Origin: an uncultured Bacteroidota bacterium
GTDB lineage: Bacteria; Bacteroidota; Bacteroidia; Chitinophagales; Chitinophagaceae
Length of the DNA stretch: 49,553 nt
Assembly (NCBI GenBank): GCA_903854725.1
Contig: CAINWZ010000049.1
Span: 1-49,553, forward strand
Direction of reading: 5' to 3'
Shown: positions 1-8,448 of the stretch, in pieces
Position numbering within the stretch: position 1 is the first letter of the stretch
Layout: every line of letters starts with the position of its first letter
Position numbers and translations under genes: made by a program
The notes under the pieces: model-generated
The model's database searches: none
Told to the model about the DNA's origin: nothing
Seen by the model: only the letters and a program-made list of their open reading frames with translations

Positions 1-84
1 ATGAGCAAATCAAGCTCGCTTGAATTTGTGAATGACTTAAATAAGATACAGCTTATTGAATGGATTTTTAAATCCACTCAATAG
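1..84 (+). CDS. possible 3' end of a truncated gene, or a 27-codon orphan frame
   Basis: Frame 1 is open from the first base to a TAG at 82-84; the other two forward frames stop within the first 25 bases. The window happens to begin with ATG, so this is either a 27-residue peptide or, more likely, the C-terminus of a gene entering from the left. The sequence (ends WIFKSTQ) matches no family I recognise. The last codons lie inside an inverted repeat at 54-83. It may equally be noncoding. Confidence 0.2.
   Translation: MSKSSSLEFVNDLNKIQLIEWIFKSTQ
54..83. repeat. inverted repeat (hairpin) at the left edge
   Basis: TATTGA-A-TGGATT at 54-66 pairs with AATCCA-C-TCAATA at 71-83 around a 4-nt TTTA loop, giving 12 base pairs with one A/C mismatch. 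A T run follows only from about 91, so this is not a classical terminator, although it could end or stabilise a transcript arriving from the left. Confidence 0.45.
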
Positions 85-111
85 GCTGCTATTTTTATGC
101 GTTTGCTATGA

Positions 112-191
112 GGGTACTAAGGATGCCGGAGCGTAGCGACGGCAATCCTATGAGTGTACTCAGGATCACCGAACGAAGTGAGGCAATCCTA
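112..191. repeat. two tandem palindromic repeat units (REP-like)
   Basis: Two related units of about 40 bp lie head to tail. Each begins GTACT(A/C)AGGAT and ends GGCAATCCTA. The cores 120-149 and 162-190 can each fold because AGGAT at the left pairs with ATCCT at the right; the first also pairs GCCG with CGGC. The second unit stops 5 bases short of the stop codon of the M1 peptidase on the minus strand, so both would lie in the 3' end of that transcript. GC content is visibly higher than in the surrounding sequence. Short extragenic palindromes of this kind are usually dispersed through a genome; no other copy was noticed in this window. Confidence 0.6.
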
Positions 192-195
192 CTTA

Positions 196-1833
196 CTATT
201 TCCTAATACTACCATTATTCAACAGCACATTCCTAGGATCCAATTCCAACTTCTCAGGAGCAGACACCATAGAAAAACTATACACCTGCTCTTTACCAGA
301 AAGATTCATTTTAACAATAGTAGGAGTGTTAGCCCCCATTTTATAATATCCAATTTCAACAGGAGTATTAAATAACATAGCGCCCAATTGATCTTGTTTT
401 AATGTGACTACTAATTTTTTTGCAACTGCATCAAATTTCCAACTAGCATTAATCGTAGGATTAACAGGTTGATATAACCATTGTTTGAAAAATAATTTTA
501 AATCCTTACCAGATACTTTTTCCATTTCTATTCTAAACTCATCCGTAGTTGTATTGGCATTAAAATATTTAGCATAATAATTTTGAATCCCTTTTTTAAA
601 ATTATTTTCACCAATTAAATCTCTGAGCATATGTAAAACCCAAGCACCTTTCTGATAAGTAATACCACTAGTCACTTGTTCGTTTTCTGCAGTTCTAGCA
701 CTCACAATACTAAAGTCAGGCATTTTCACGGCCAAATCATAAACAGTCTTCCTCGCTTTTATAATTCCCTTTGTATATTCATCTTTACCATATTCATTTT
801 CAATAAACAATAAAGTGAAAAATGTAGCGAAGCCTTCACTTAACCATGCGTCGTCCCAAGAAGTTTCTGTAATGGCATTACCAAACCATTGATGGGCTAT
901 TTCATGAATGACTACATTTCTAACTCGTTCATCTCTTTTGCCAGTTACTAAATCTTCACCATAAAAAATAGCAGAAGAAGTTTCCATACCACCATTCACG
1001 CTAGGGGTTTGGATATTGGCTAATTTCTCATAAGCATAAGGGCCTACATAAGTACTATAAAATGCTAATACTTTTTTAGTTGGCTCATCAAAATCATAAA
1101 AGCCTGCTTCTCTATTTTTTGCATACACCCATGTTTGAATTGATTTACCTTTAAATTCATCTACATATTTAACTGCAAAATCGGCTACGCCTAAAACAAA
1201 TAACCAAGTTGATACAGGAACAGATTGCTTCCAATGTGTAAGTCTTGTATTATTGCCTAATTCAGATTCTTCCAATAATAAACCATTAGAAATTACCTTA
1301 TAATGTGAAGGTGCTTTGACAATAAATTCAGAAGTGGCTTTGTCATGTGGATGATCAATTATAGGCAACCAATGTCTTCCTCTGTTAGGCCAGTTCTCAT
1401 TAAAAAAACTACGGTCACCTAATTTAGTAGCGCCAATTCTTAAACCATCAAAAGGAATGCCATGATATTGAATGGTAAAGGTTAAAGTTTCATTGGCTGA
1501 AGAAGCCTTAGGTAAATTAATAATGAGTTCATCATTTTGGTGTGTGTAACTAACCGCATTATTGGACAAACTAACCCCATCTACCACCATGCCTTTATCT
1601 TGTCTAGCAGTAGTTTTATTCATTAAATCCAAGCGGAAATTTTGCATACCAGCTTGTTTAAAACTAACCGTAATATGAGTAGTTCCAATAATTTCATTAC
1701 TGTTATCGGATAAACTTAATTCAAAAGCATAATGCTTTACATCTATATTTTTATTAACTGGGTAGGTATCTGCACTGGATACCATTGGGAATAATAAAAA
1801 TAGAGCAGAAAAAATATTTACTAGTATTTTCAT
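196..1833 (-). CDS. secreted M1 family metallopeptidase (second gene of the pair)
   Basis: Zinc aminopeptidase-type protein of 545 aa. A signal peptide covers about residues 1-20 (hydrophobic, ends SSADT), so it is exported. The M1 N-terminal beta domain covers roughly 25-220. The catalytic domain has GGMET at 281-285 (equivalent of the GxMEN exopeptidase motif), HEIAH at 310-314 and the third zinc ligand Glu333 in LSEG, with correct spacing. It is shorter than full-length aminopeptidase N and lacks the large helical C-terminal domain. It probably trims peptides from extracellular or periplasmic protein. The start overlaps the stop of the upstream M1 gene by one base (TAATG), so the two are translationally coupled. 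Family certain, substrate unknown. Confidence 0.92.
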   Translation of the reverse strand: MKILVNIFSALFLLFPMVSSADTYPVNKNIDVKHYAFELSLSDNSNEIIGTTHITVSFKQAGMQNFRLDLMNKTTARQDKGMVVDGVSLSNNAVSYTHQNDELIINLPKASSANETLTFTIQYHGIPFDGLRIGATKLGDRSFFNENWPNRGRHWLPIIDHPHDKATSEFIVKAPSHYKVISNGLLLEESELGNNTRLTHWKQSVPVSTWLFVLGVADFAVKYVDEFKGKSIQTWVYAKNREAGFYDFDEPTKKVLAFYSTYVGPYAYEKLANIQTPSVNGGMETSSAIFYGEDLVTGKRDERVRNVVIHEIAHQWFGNAITETSWDDAWLSEGFATFFTLLFIENEYGKDEYTKGIIKARKTVYDLAVKMPDFSIVSARTAENEQVTSGITYQKGAWVLHMLRDLIGENNFKKGIQNYYAKYFNANTTTDEFRIEMEKVSGKDLKLFFKQWLYQPVNPTINASWKFDAVAKKLVVTLKQDQLGAMLFNTPVEIGYYKMGANTPTIVKMNLSGKEQVYSFSMVSAPEKLELDPRNVLLNNGSIRK

Positions 1834-3503
1834 TATTGTATGGTTACTTTTTTCAAATAAAATCCCTTCGCATCCACTTGTGGAGGCAAGGCGCTACTAA
1901 CCGTAATACCTTCTTTTGAAATAATAGTACGAGAGGTTTGACCATTAGCTGTAATCTCAAATGGCAATGGCATAAAAGAATTGTTTATTTTAATCTGATA
2001 TTTTTGAAATCCTACTTCTTTAATATTCACCTCTAAAACATTAGTAGTTCTTAAATAAAAATCAAAAAATGGTTTTAAATCTTTTCCTGCTGCAGTACTA
2101 AATAATTTTTCAACATCATTTGTTGTCACAAAATTATCATAGGTGTATTGAGACTCCGTTGATAATCTTTTTAAGGTTGGGAAGAATACCTCATCTCCAA
2201 TCACATATCTTAAACTATGCATAAAAAAAGATCCTTTACCATAAATGTCACCACCTGAATAAACATCTTCTTCAGTAGCTTCATTCACTGCTGGCACAAT
2301 AGGCATTCTGTTTCTTGCATTTTTTCGATGACCTGCAATTATTTCATCATAAGCAGCTTCGCCACCAATTTCTAACATGGCAAGTGCTTCCGCATAGGTT
2401 CCAATACCTTCTTGAATCCACATATGGCCCCAATCTTTATTCGTTACTTTATTAGCCCACCACTCATGTGCATATTCATGAAATAAATTAGCTGAATAAT
2501 CCTGACCATTAATAGTTTTATAAGAAAACTTATTATCAAATGTAATCATAGTTTGATGCTCCATGCCTGAATTAGGTACTTCTGCAATACCAATTTTTTC
2601 TTTCGCCCATGGGTATTCACCAAAATATTTTTCTAAAATTTTATTATCTCTCTTTTTTGTTTCTATTACTTTTTTTGCATGTGCTGTATCAACTTCTAAC
2701 ACATAATATTCAATAGGCACTTTAGTTCCAGCAATTGTGGTTAATTCATCCTTATATACTTTGTATTTACCAATATTGAATAAAATACAATAGTTGCTAA
2801 TTGTATAGTTTGTTTTCCAATGATAGGTAGACTTATTTTTCTTAGTAGTTACATTTTGTAATAATCCAGGGCCAGCCACCACTAAATGAGAAGGCACTGT
2901 TACAATTACATCAGCCCCTTCATTAGGTTCATCACTAGGATGATCTTTACATGGATAATACATTTTTCCACCTTCTCCTTGTATATTAATAGAAACCCAA
3001 TCAAAACCCGCGCTATCTTTTTTCCAAGTAAATCCACCATCCCAAGGTGGTTTAACGGCAACTGGAGGAATACCGTTGTATTCAATATATACTTTTTGAT
3101 TACCAGTCTCAAAACCAATAGGAGAGGTAATAAAAATTTTATCATCGTGTTGATAGTAAGAAGCTACTTTATTATTTACTTTAACCTTTGTCACAGCATA
3201 TAAGTGAATTAAATCAAGTAAAATAGTATCTGTTTTTTTAGATAAGTTTACACTAACTTCTGTAGAAGCGCTTATAGATTGTTTAGCCAAATCCACCTCT
3301 ACTTTAATAGTATAATGTCTTATATCCATAATGGCTTGTAAAGGATGAAGTTTCCCTCCAGAAGTAAGGTATAAAATATCTCTACTATTAATATTGTCGT
3401 CATTTTGACTCAGTGCCACAACACTTTGCAATAGAAAAATAACAATAGTGCAAATCGAAATTAAGTTAACATAAAACTTCTTTGCTTTCATGGAATTATA
3501 CAT
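1833..3503 (-). CDS. secreted M1 family metallopeptidase (first gene of the pair)
   Basis: Paralogue of the gene downstream, 556 aa. The N-terminus carries a hydrophobic signal segment at about residues 12-32. An alternative in-frame ATG at residue 5 (3491) would give a more typical signal peptide starting MKAKKF. Catalytic features: SGMEH at 312-316 in the GxMEN position, HEYAH at 342-346 and Glu365 in WIQEG. Like its partner it has the beta domain and thermolysin-like domain but no long C-terminal helical domain. The two active-site loops differ (GGMET versus SGMEH), which suggests different peptide specificity. First gene of a two-gene operon, divergent from the helicase across 234 bp. Confidence 0.92.
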   Translation of the reverse strand: MYNSMKAKKFYVNLISICTIVIFLLQSVVALSQNDDNINSRDILYLTSGGKLHPLQAIMDIRHYTIKVEVDLAKQSISASTEVSVNLSKKTDTILLDLIHLYAVTKVKVNNKVASYYQHDDKIFITSPIGFETGNQKVYIEYNGIPPVAVKPPWDGGFTWKKDSAGFDWVSINIQGEGGKMYYPCKDHPSDEPNEGADVIVTVPSHLVVAGPGLLQNVTTKKNKSTYHWKTNYTISNYCILFNIGKYKVYKDELTTIAGTKVPIEYYVLEVDTAHAKKVIETKKRDNKILEKYFGEYPWAKEKIGIAEVPNSGMEHQTMITFDNKFSYKTINGQDYSANLFHEYAHEWWANKVTNKDWGHMWIQEGIGTYAEALAMLEIGGEAAYDEIIAGHRKNARNRMPIVPAVNEATEEDVYSGGDIYGKGSFFMHSLRYVIGDEVFFPTLKRLSTESQYTYDNFVTTNDVEKLFSTAAGKDLKPFFDFYLRTTNVLEVNIKEVGFQKYQIKINNSFMPLPFEITANGQTSRTIISKEGITVSSALPPQVDAKGFYLKKVTIQ

Positions 3504-3712
3504 TTGATTAAGATTTAAATATTTTCATAATTTTTAATGATTAAATATAATTTTTTTAAAGCAGTGTCAATGCTTTTTTACATCATAAAATTTTAAATTC
3601 ATGTGCAACTGCTTTATGGCCAATATTTTATAAGATATTGATATACAATAGTTTAAGTATTAATTCAGTAATGATAATCTTATAGAGTACACTTTTAGCG
3701 CTTTTAATAAAC

Positions 3713-3720
3713 TACCTTCG
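3713..3720 (+). promoter_or_regulatory. candidate -7 box of the helicase gene (TACCTTCG)
   Basis: TACCTTCG fits the TAnnTTTG/TAnnTTCG pattern that recurs before genes in this window and lies 17 nt before the helicase ATG. No TTTG was found about 20 nt further upstream, so support is only the box itself. The rest of the 234-bp divergent spacer (3504-3737) is AT-rich and shows no recognisable element. Confidence 0.4.
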
Positions 3721-3737
3721 CGTCACATTTACGCACT

Positions 3738-5066
3738 ATGACATTTCAAGATTTAAATTTAAATACCCCTTTATTACGCGCTATAGAAGAATTGGGCTTT
3801 ACACAAGCTACAACTATTCAGCATCGTGTTTTCCCTATTGTCATGTCTGGAAGAGATGTGTGTGGAATTGCACAAACTGGAACAGGTAAAACTTTTGCCT
3901 ATTTACTTCCGTGCTTGAGACAATGGAAATTTGATAAAAATAAAGATCCTCAGATTTTAATATTAGTACCCACCAGAGAATTAGTGGTGCAAGTGGTTGA
4001 AGCAGTTAATAAATTAACCCCTTATATGAGCGTTACTGCCGTGGGAGTATTTGGTGGCGTAAATATTAATACGCAACAAATTTCTCTTGAAAGCGGAGCC
4101 GATGTTTTAGTGGCCACACCAGGTAGATTGTTTGATTTAATAATGAATGGTGCTTTTAAAACTAAAATGATTAAGAAATTAGTGATAGATGAGATGGATG
4201 AAATGCTAAACCTTGGGTTTAGAAAACAAATCACTAATATATTAGAATTACTGCCAGCTAAAAGACAAAACTTACTTTTTTCTGCAACTATTACAGATGA
4301 TGTAGAAAAATTAATGAATGATTATTTTAGTGCGCCTGTTAGAGTAGAAGCCGCACCCACAGGAACACCCCTTGAAAATATTATTCAACATGCGTATGAC
4401 GTTCCCAATTTTAATACTAAAGTTAATTTATTAGAATTGCTTTTGACAGCTGATGATACTATGACAAAAGTATTAATCTTTGCAGCTACCAAAGCTTTGG
4501 CAGATCAACTCTTCGAACAACTTGAATTAAAATTTCCCGAAATAGTAGGTGTTATCCATTCCAATAAAGAACAAAATCACAGATTCAATACGGTTAAACA
4601 ATTTAAAGCAGGGGTGTATAAATATATTATTGCAACAGATGTAATGGCAAGAGGTATTGACGTAGCAGAAGTAACCCATGTCATCAATTTCGATACACCA
4701 GATGTACCTGAAAATTATATTCATCGCATAGGTAGAACAGGAAGAGCAGATAAAAAAGGAATCGCAATAACATTTGTGACTGAAAAAGAAAAGCCACTTC
4801 AAAAAGCCATTGAAACTTTAATGAGACAGGATATACCAATGTTAGAATTACCTGCAGACCTTGAAATATCAACCATTTTAACCGAAGACGAAAAGCCAAA
4901 AGTTAGAATGAAGATTATTCAAATTAAAGTGCCTAAGAAAGAAGAATCAGGTCCAGCTTTTCATGAGAAATCTGCCAAAAACAGTAAAGTAAATGTGCGC
5001 AAGAATAGAAAAGAGATCATGCAAAAGAAATACGGGAAACCCATCACTAAAGGAGGAAAGAAATAG
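3738..5066 (+). CDS. DEAD-box ATP-dependent RNA helicase (RhlE-like)
   Basis: RNA helicase of 442 aa, likely acting in ribosome assembly or RNA decay in the cytoplasm. Motifs in order: Q motif around 21-28 (FTQATTIQ), motif I AQTGTGKT at 45-52, Ia PTREL at 78-82, Ib ATPGR at 126-130, motif II at 151-154, motif III SAT at 182-184, motif V ATDVMARGID at 299-308 and motif VI HRIGRTGR at 329-336. A lysine/arginine-rich tail after about 390 probably binds RNA. Motif II reads DEMD rather than DEAD: the two acidic residues that bind Mg-ATP are kept, but the alanine is methionine. The gene converges with ndk, ending 5 bp before it. Confidence 0.93.
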   Translation: MTFQDLNLNTPLLRAIEELGFTQATTIQHRVFPIVMSGRDVCGIAQTGTGKTFAYLLPCLRQWKFDKNKDPQILILVPTRELVVQVVEAVNKLTPYMSVTAVGVFGGVNINTQQISLESGADVLVATPGRLFDLIMNGAFKTKMIKKLVIDEMDEMLNLGFRKQITNILELLPAKRQNLLFSATITDDVEKLMNDYFSAPVRVEAAPTGTPLENIIQHAYDVPNFNTKVNLLELLLTADDTMTKVLIFAATKALADQLFEQLELKFPEIVGVIHSNKEQNHRFNTVKQFKAGVYKYIIATDVMARGIDVAEVTHVINFDTPDVPENYIHRIGRTGRADKKGIAITFVTEKEKPLQKAIETLMRQDIPMLELPADLEISTILTEDEKPKVRMKIIQIKVPKKEESGPAFHEKSAKNSKVNVRKNRKEIMQKKYGKPITKGGKK

Positions 5067-5071
5067 TTTTA

Positions 5072-5485
5072 TTAAAACCTTTCTAATCCTGAAAAGAAGA
5101 AATTGCCTTCAATTTGAGCATTTTCATCGCTATCACTACCATGAACTGCATTTTCACCCATAGAAGCTGCGAAATTTTTTCTAATTGTTCCTTCTTCTGC
5201 TTGAGCAGGATTAGTAGCACCAATTAATTTTCTAAAATCAGCTACCGCGTTGTCTTTTTCTAAAATAGCTGCCACAATTGGGCCGCTGCTCATAAATGCT
5301 ACTAATTCGCCGTAAAAAGGACGTTCCTTATGTACTTCGTAAAACTGACCAGCTTGTTCTGCTGTTAATTTTGTCCATTTCATCGCTTTAACGCTAAATC
5401 CTGCCTTAATAATTTGGTCTAATATAGCACCAGTATAGCCTTTTGAAGTGGCATCTGGCTTAATCATTGTAAATGTACGGTTCAT
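5072..5485 (-). CDS. ndk: nucleoside diphosphate kinase
   Basis: Transfers the gamma phosphate from ATP to NDPs through a phosphohistidine and balances NTP/dNTP pools. The start chosen is the ATG at 5485 giving [12 protein letters not shown], the canonical N-terminus; the frame extends 12 codons further upstream, but that part has no homology and runs into the promoter. The product is 137 aa, close to the family norm. The catalytic histidine is in NAVHGSDS near the C-terminus, and the TMIKPDA segment and ERPFY are conserved. It is divergent from the DHH phosphoesterase gene across 78 bp that carry back-to-back -7 boxes. Confidence 0.95.
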   Translation of the reverse strand: MNRTFTMIKPDATSKGYTGAILDQIIKAGFSVKAMKWTKLTAEQAGQFYEVHKERPFYGELVAFMSSGPIVAAILEKDNAVADFRKLIGATNPAQAEEGTIRKNFAASMGENAVHGSDSDENAQIEGNFFFSGLERF

Positions 5486-5518
5486 ATTTATTTTATTATC
5501 TGTTTCTAATTGGAGGCG

Positions 5519-5526
5519 CAAATTTA
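5519..5526 (-). promoter_or_regulatory. candidate -7 box of ndk (TAAATTTG)
   Basis: On the minus strand TAAATTTGC lies 33 nt before the ndk ATG, a consensus Bacteroidota -7 element. It sits 22 bp from the oppositely oriented box of the DHH gene, so the two promoters share one short divergent region. No clear -33 TTTG was found. Confidence 0.45.
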
Positions 5527-5548
5527 CTAAAAAACATCTGATTTATGT

Positions 5549-5556
5549 TAAATTTG
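5549..5556 (+). promoter_or_regulatory. candidate -7 box of the nrnA-like gene (TAAATTTG)
   Basis: TAAATTTG ends 7 nt before the ATG at 5564. If used as the -7 element, transcription would start at or within a few bases of the start codon, giving a nearly leaderless mRNA. A -33 TTTG is not evident. Confidence 0.42.
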
Positions 5557-5563
5557 TGTTTCT

Positions 5564-6580
5564 ATGCAATCAATTGAACAATTTTACCCCTTTCTGAATC
5601 AACCTTTTAAGGCCGTTATTACAGCGCACCAAAAGCCGGATGGCGATGCGATGGGATCCAGTTTAGCCTTATATCATTTTTTAAAAAATTTGGGGCATGA
5701 TGTTACTGTTATTTCACCAACGAATTGGGCTTCCTTTTTAGAATGGATGCCTGGCACGAAGGAAGTAATTGATTTTGAAGACAATAGAGAAAAAGCGATT
5801 ACAATCATCAATGAAGCTGATTACATTTTTTGTTTAGACTTTAATATACTTCATAGAACAAAGCATTTAGAACCAGTCATTAAGGAATCTAAAGCCATTA
5901 GAATCTTAATTGATCATCATCAACAACCAGATACCCCTTCATTTGGTTACGGTATTAGTGATGTACTCATGAGTTCTACTTGTGAAATGATCTATAATTT
6001 TATTGTTCAATCTGGACACAGCAACCTTATTAATTTAGATATTGCAGCTTGTTTATATACAGGATTGATGACCGATACAGGCTCTTTCCGATTCCCATCT
6101 ACTACGGCTTCTGTACATAAAATAGTAGCACATTTAAAAGAATTGGGATTGAAACATTCTTTAATTCATGAAAGTATTTATGATAATTCAACGGAAGGGC
6201 GATTAAAGTTTATGGGAAATGCTTTTTTAAATAGGATGACGATACTTCCGGAATATAAAACCGCCATCATGGCCATTCCTAAAACAGATATCTATAAATT
6301 CGAATTAAAAACAGGAGATACAGAAGGCTTGGTTAATTATTTGTTATCTATTGAGGGAATTAAGTTAGCCGCTATCGTAATTGACAGGGAAGAAGAAAGA
6401 AAATGGAGCTTTAGGAGCAAAGGTAACTTCGATGTTAATATATTTGCACGCACTCATTTTGAAGGGGGAGGACATGCCAATGCGGCTGGAGGACGATCTT
6501 CAAAAAGTGTAGAAGAAACCGCTGAAGATTTTAAAACAATAATAAAAGAGTATAAATCACAATTAACACAATTAAAATAA
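5564..6580 (+). CDS. DHH/DHHA1 phosphoesterase, NrnA-like nanoRNase/pAp phosphatase
   Basis: Likely degrades 2-5 nt RNA fragments and dephosphorylates 3'-phosphoadenosine 5'-phosphate, as known for bacterial NrnA. The 338-aa protein has the DHH domain with His22 and PDGDAMGS at 25-32, DFN at 92-94, the DHH motif itself at 117-119 and TGLMTDTGSFR at 166-176, all metal-site motifs. The C-terminal DHHA1 domain has GGGHANAAGG at about 301-310, which binds the substrate. It is followed after 2 bp by the FKBP lipoprotein gene, so they form an operon. Whether it favours nanoRNA, pAp or a cyclic-dinucleotide product cannot be read from the sequence. Confidence 0.9.
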   Translation: MQSIEQFYPFLNQPFKAVITAHQKPDGDAMGSSLALYHFLKNLGHDVTVISPTNWASFLEWMPGTKEVIDFEDNREKAITIINEADYIFCLDFNILHRTKHLEPVIKESKAIRILIDHHQQPDTPSFGYGISDVLMSSTCEMIYNFIVQSGHSNLINLDIAACLYTGLMTDTGSFRFPSTTASVHKIVAHLKELGLKHSLIHESIYDNSTEGRLKFMGNAFLNRMTILPEYKTAIMAIPKTDIYKFELKTGDTEGLVNYLLSIEGIKLAAIVIDREEERKWSFRSKGNFDVNIFARTHFEGGGHANAAGGRSSKSVEETAEDFKTIIKEYKSQLTQLK

Positions 6581-6582
6581 AA

Positions 6583-7497
6583 ATGATAAAATCAAGTTTA
6601 AAGTTAGTGGCTGCTATTGTCTTGTTTGCAAGTTGTAATCAATATGAAAAAGCCCCATCTGGTATGCCTTACAAAATTACACACGGTAGTGGTAATGAGA
6701 AATTATTGCAACAAGGACAATTTGTAAAATTAAATGTAGAGTACAAGTTAAAATCTAAAGACACTACTTTAAGTTCAACTTTTGGTGTTATTCCTGTTTA
6801 CTTTCCTATTGATACTGCACGTTTAGGTAAATATACTTTTACAGAAGTTATCATGAAATGTAGAAAAGGAGATAAAGTAGAATTCTCTTTAAGCGTTGAT
6901 ACTTTAGTAAGCATGAAAGTATTACAATTGAATGAGGTATTTAAAACAAAAGATATCATTTTAGGTAAAGCTGAAATCGTAGATGTGTTTACAGATGTTA
7001 AATTAGTAGATGCTGATTATAAAAAAGAACAAGACAAAGAGAAAACAAAAGAAATAGGAATTATTGCTGCATTCTTAGCTAAAAATAAGATTACTGCAGT
7101 GCAATCTCCAGAAGGAGTATTTGTAGTAACTAAAGTAGCGGGTGATGCAACGAACAGAATTGATTCAACAAAAATTGCTAGCGTATTTTATAAAGGGTAT
7201 ACTTTGAAAGGAGAGGTTTTTGATTCTAACTTAAAACCAAATGATCCTACTGCAAAACCTTATGATGTAAAAGTAGGTACAGGAAGCGTTATTCCAGGTT
7301 GGGATATTGGATTGAAATATTTTGGCAAGGGTGGAAAAGGCGTTATATATATTCCTGCTATGCTAGCTTATGGTCCTCAAGCGAATGGTGTTATTAAAGC
7401 TTATGATAATTTAGCTTTTGATATTGAAATTGCAGATGTAACTGTTGCGCCAAAAGCTGCAACTATTGCACCTCCACCACCTCCTGTAGTTAAATAA
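6583..7497 (+). CDS. FKBP-type peptidyl-prolyl isomerase lipoprotein
   Basis: Envelope folding helper of 304 aa. The N-terminus is a lipoprotein signal with lipobox FASC and Cys18, so the mature protein is membrane-anchored. The C-terminal FKBP domain spans about 190-290 and keeps the VIPGWDIGLKYF and IPAMLAYG segments of active FKBPs. Residues about 40-140 look like a second, degenerate FKBP-fold repeat (it keeps the pattern FTEVIMKCRKGDKVEF but not the active-site residues). A proline-rich tail PPPPPVVK ends the protein. Second gene of the operon with the DHH phosphoesterase; a strong terminator follows. PPIase activity is inferred from the family. Confidence 0.88.
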   Translation: MIKSSLKLVAAIVLFASCNQYEKAPSGMPYKITHGSGNEKLLQQGQFVKLNVEYKLKSKDTTLSSTFGVIPVYFPIDTARLGKYTFTEVIMKCRKGDKVEFSLSVDTLVSMKVLQLNEVFKTKDIILGKAEIVDVFTDVKLVDADYKKEQDKEKTKEIGIIAAFLAKNKITAVQSPEGVFVVTKVAGDATNRIDSTKIASVFYKGYTLKGEVFDSNLKPNDPTAKPYDVKVGTGSVIPGWDIGLKYFGKGGKGVIYIPAMLAYGPQANGVIKAYDNLAFDIEIADVTVAPKAATIAPPPPPVVK

Positions 7498-7518
7498 TTT
7501 ATTTAAATATATTAGTAA

Positions 7519-7548
7519 ATGCTCCTCCCAAAAAGAGGAGCATTTTTT
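7519..7548 (+). terminator. intrinsic terminator after the FKBP gene
   Basis: ATGCTCCTC (7519-7527) pairs perfectly with GAGGAGCAT (7535-7543) around a 7-nt loop and is followed by a T run to 7548. It overlaps the stop codon of folP, which ends here on the opposite strand, and serves the plus-strand DHH-FKBP transcript. Confidence 0.88.
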
Positions 7549-8371
7549 ATTGCAAGTAGGGTAGTAACTTGCAAATTTCTATCGCTTCTTTTACATCATG
7601 CACTCTTATAATATTTGCACCTTGATGCATGCCAATTGTATTAACAACAGTTGTTGCATTTAAAGCATCTTTAGCTTCAATGCCTAGGGTTTTATAAATA
7701 CTTGACTTTCTGGATACCCCTAATAAAATAGGCAGGTTTACTTTTTTGAGTGCTGTCAATTGCTTAACAATGGTAAAATTTTCTTCCACTGTTTTACCAA
7801 AACCAAAACCTGGGTCTATTACCCAATGATGAATTCCATATTTGGATAATAATTTCTTTTTGGCTTCGAAATAACTAATTAATGCATCCATAATATCAGT
7901 TCTAGATTCCACCTCATGCATAAAATCTATATTACCTGTTATATGCATCCCAATATATCCTGCATTGTATTTGGCAACAACCTCCAATATATTTTCATCA
8001 AAACTACCGCAGCTAATATCATTAATAATATGCGCCCCTGCTTGTAAACATGCTCCTGCAACAGCAGCATTAAAAGTATCCACCGAAATAAGTTGTTGAG
8101 GATATTTTTGGGCAATGGCTTCCACCATTGGAATAAGTCTTTCTATTTCAATAGAAGCTCCCACAAAACTTGCTCCTGGACGTGTACTCTGTGCACCTAT
8201 ATCTATAATATGTGCTCCTTGTGCTATAAATTCTTCTGCTTTTACCAACGCTGCATCCAAATTTGAAATACGACTTGGCTCAAAAAAGGAATCGGGTGTA
8301 GCATTTAAAATACCCATTACCTGAGGAGTCTCTATTTGCCAAACTAGATTCTTGGCGGGTATTGTAAACAT
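7547..8371 (-). CDS. folP: dihydropteroate synthase
   Basis: Condenses 6-hydroxymethyl-7,8-dihydropterin diphosphate with p-aminobenzoate to dihydropteroate in folate synthesis; target of sulfonamides. The 274-aa TIM barrel shows ILNATPDSF at 21-29, GAQSTRPG at 59-66, the DTFN and NDISCG segments, DPGFGFGK and GVSRKS for the diphosphate and pABA loops, and the C-terminal RVHDV. Length is typical. It is divergent from the DUF1599 gene across 77 bp. Two other folate genes, folB and the formyl-THF cyclo-ligase, lie 30 kb away in the same window. Confidence 0.95.
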   Translation of the reverse strand: MFTIPAKNLVWQIETPQVMGILNATPDSFFEPSRISNLDAALVKAEEFIAQGAHIIDIGAQSTRPGASFVGASIEIERLIPMVEAIAQKYPQQLISVDTFNAAVAGACLQAGAHIINDISCGSFDENILEVVAKYNAGYIGMHITGNIDFMHEVESRTDIMDALISYFEAKKKLLSKYGIHHWVIDPGFGFGKTVEENFTIVKQLTALKKVNLPILLGVSRKSSIYKTLGIEAKDALNATTVVNTIGMHQGANIIRVHDVKEAIEICKLLPYLQ

Positions 8372-8410
8372 AGTTTTATTTTAAGCTTTATTGATTATCT
8401 TGCAGTGGTT

Positions 8411-8418
8411 CAAAGATA
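8411..8418 (-). promoter_or_regulatory. candidate -7 box of folP (TATCTTTG)
   Basis: TATCTTTG on the minus strand is a consensus -7 element about 40 nt before the folP ATG. No TTTG about 20 nt further upstream is seen. Confidence 0.4.
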
Positions 8419-8448
8419 TTAATTAACAAAGTAATTAGGCGAAATTTA

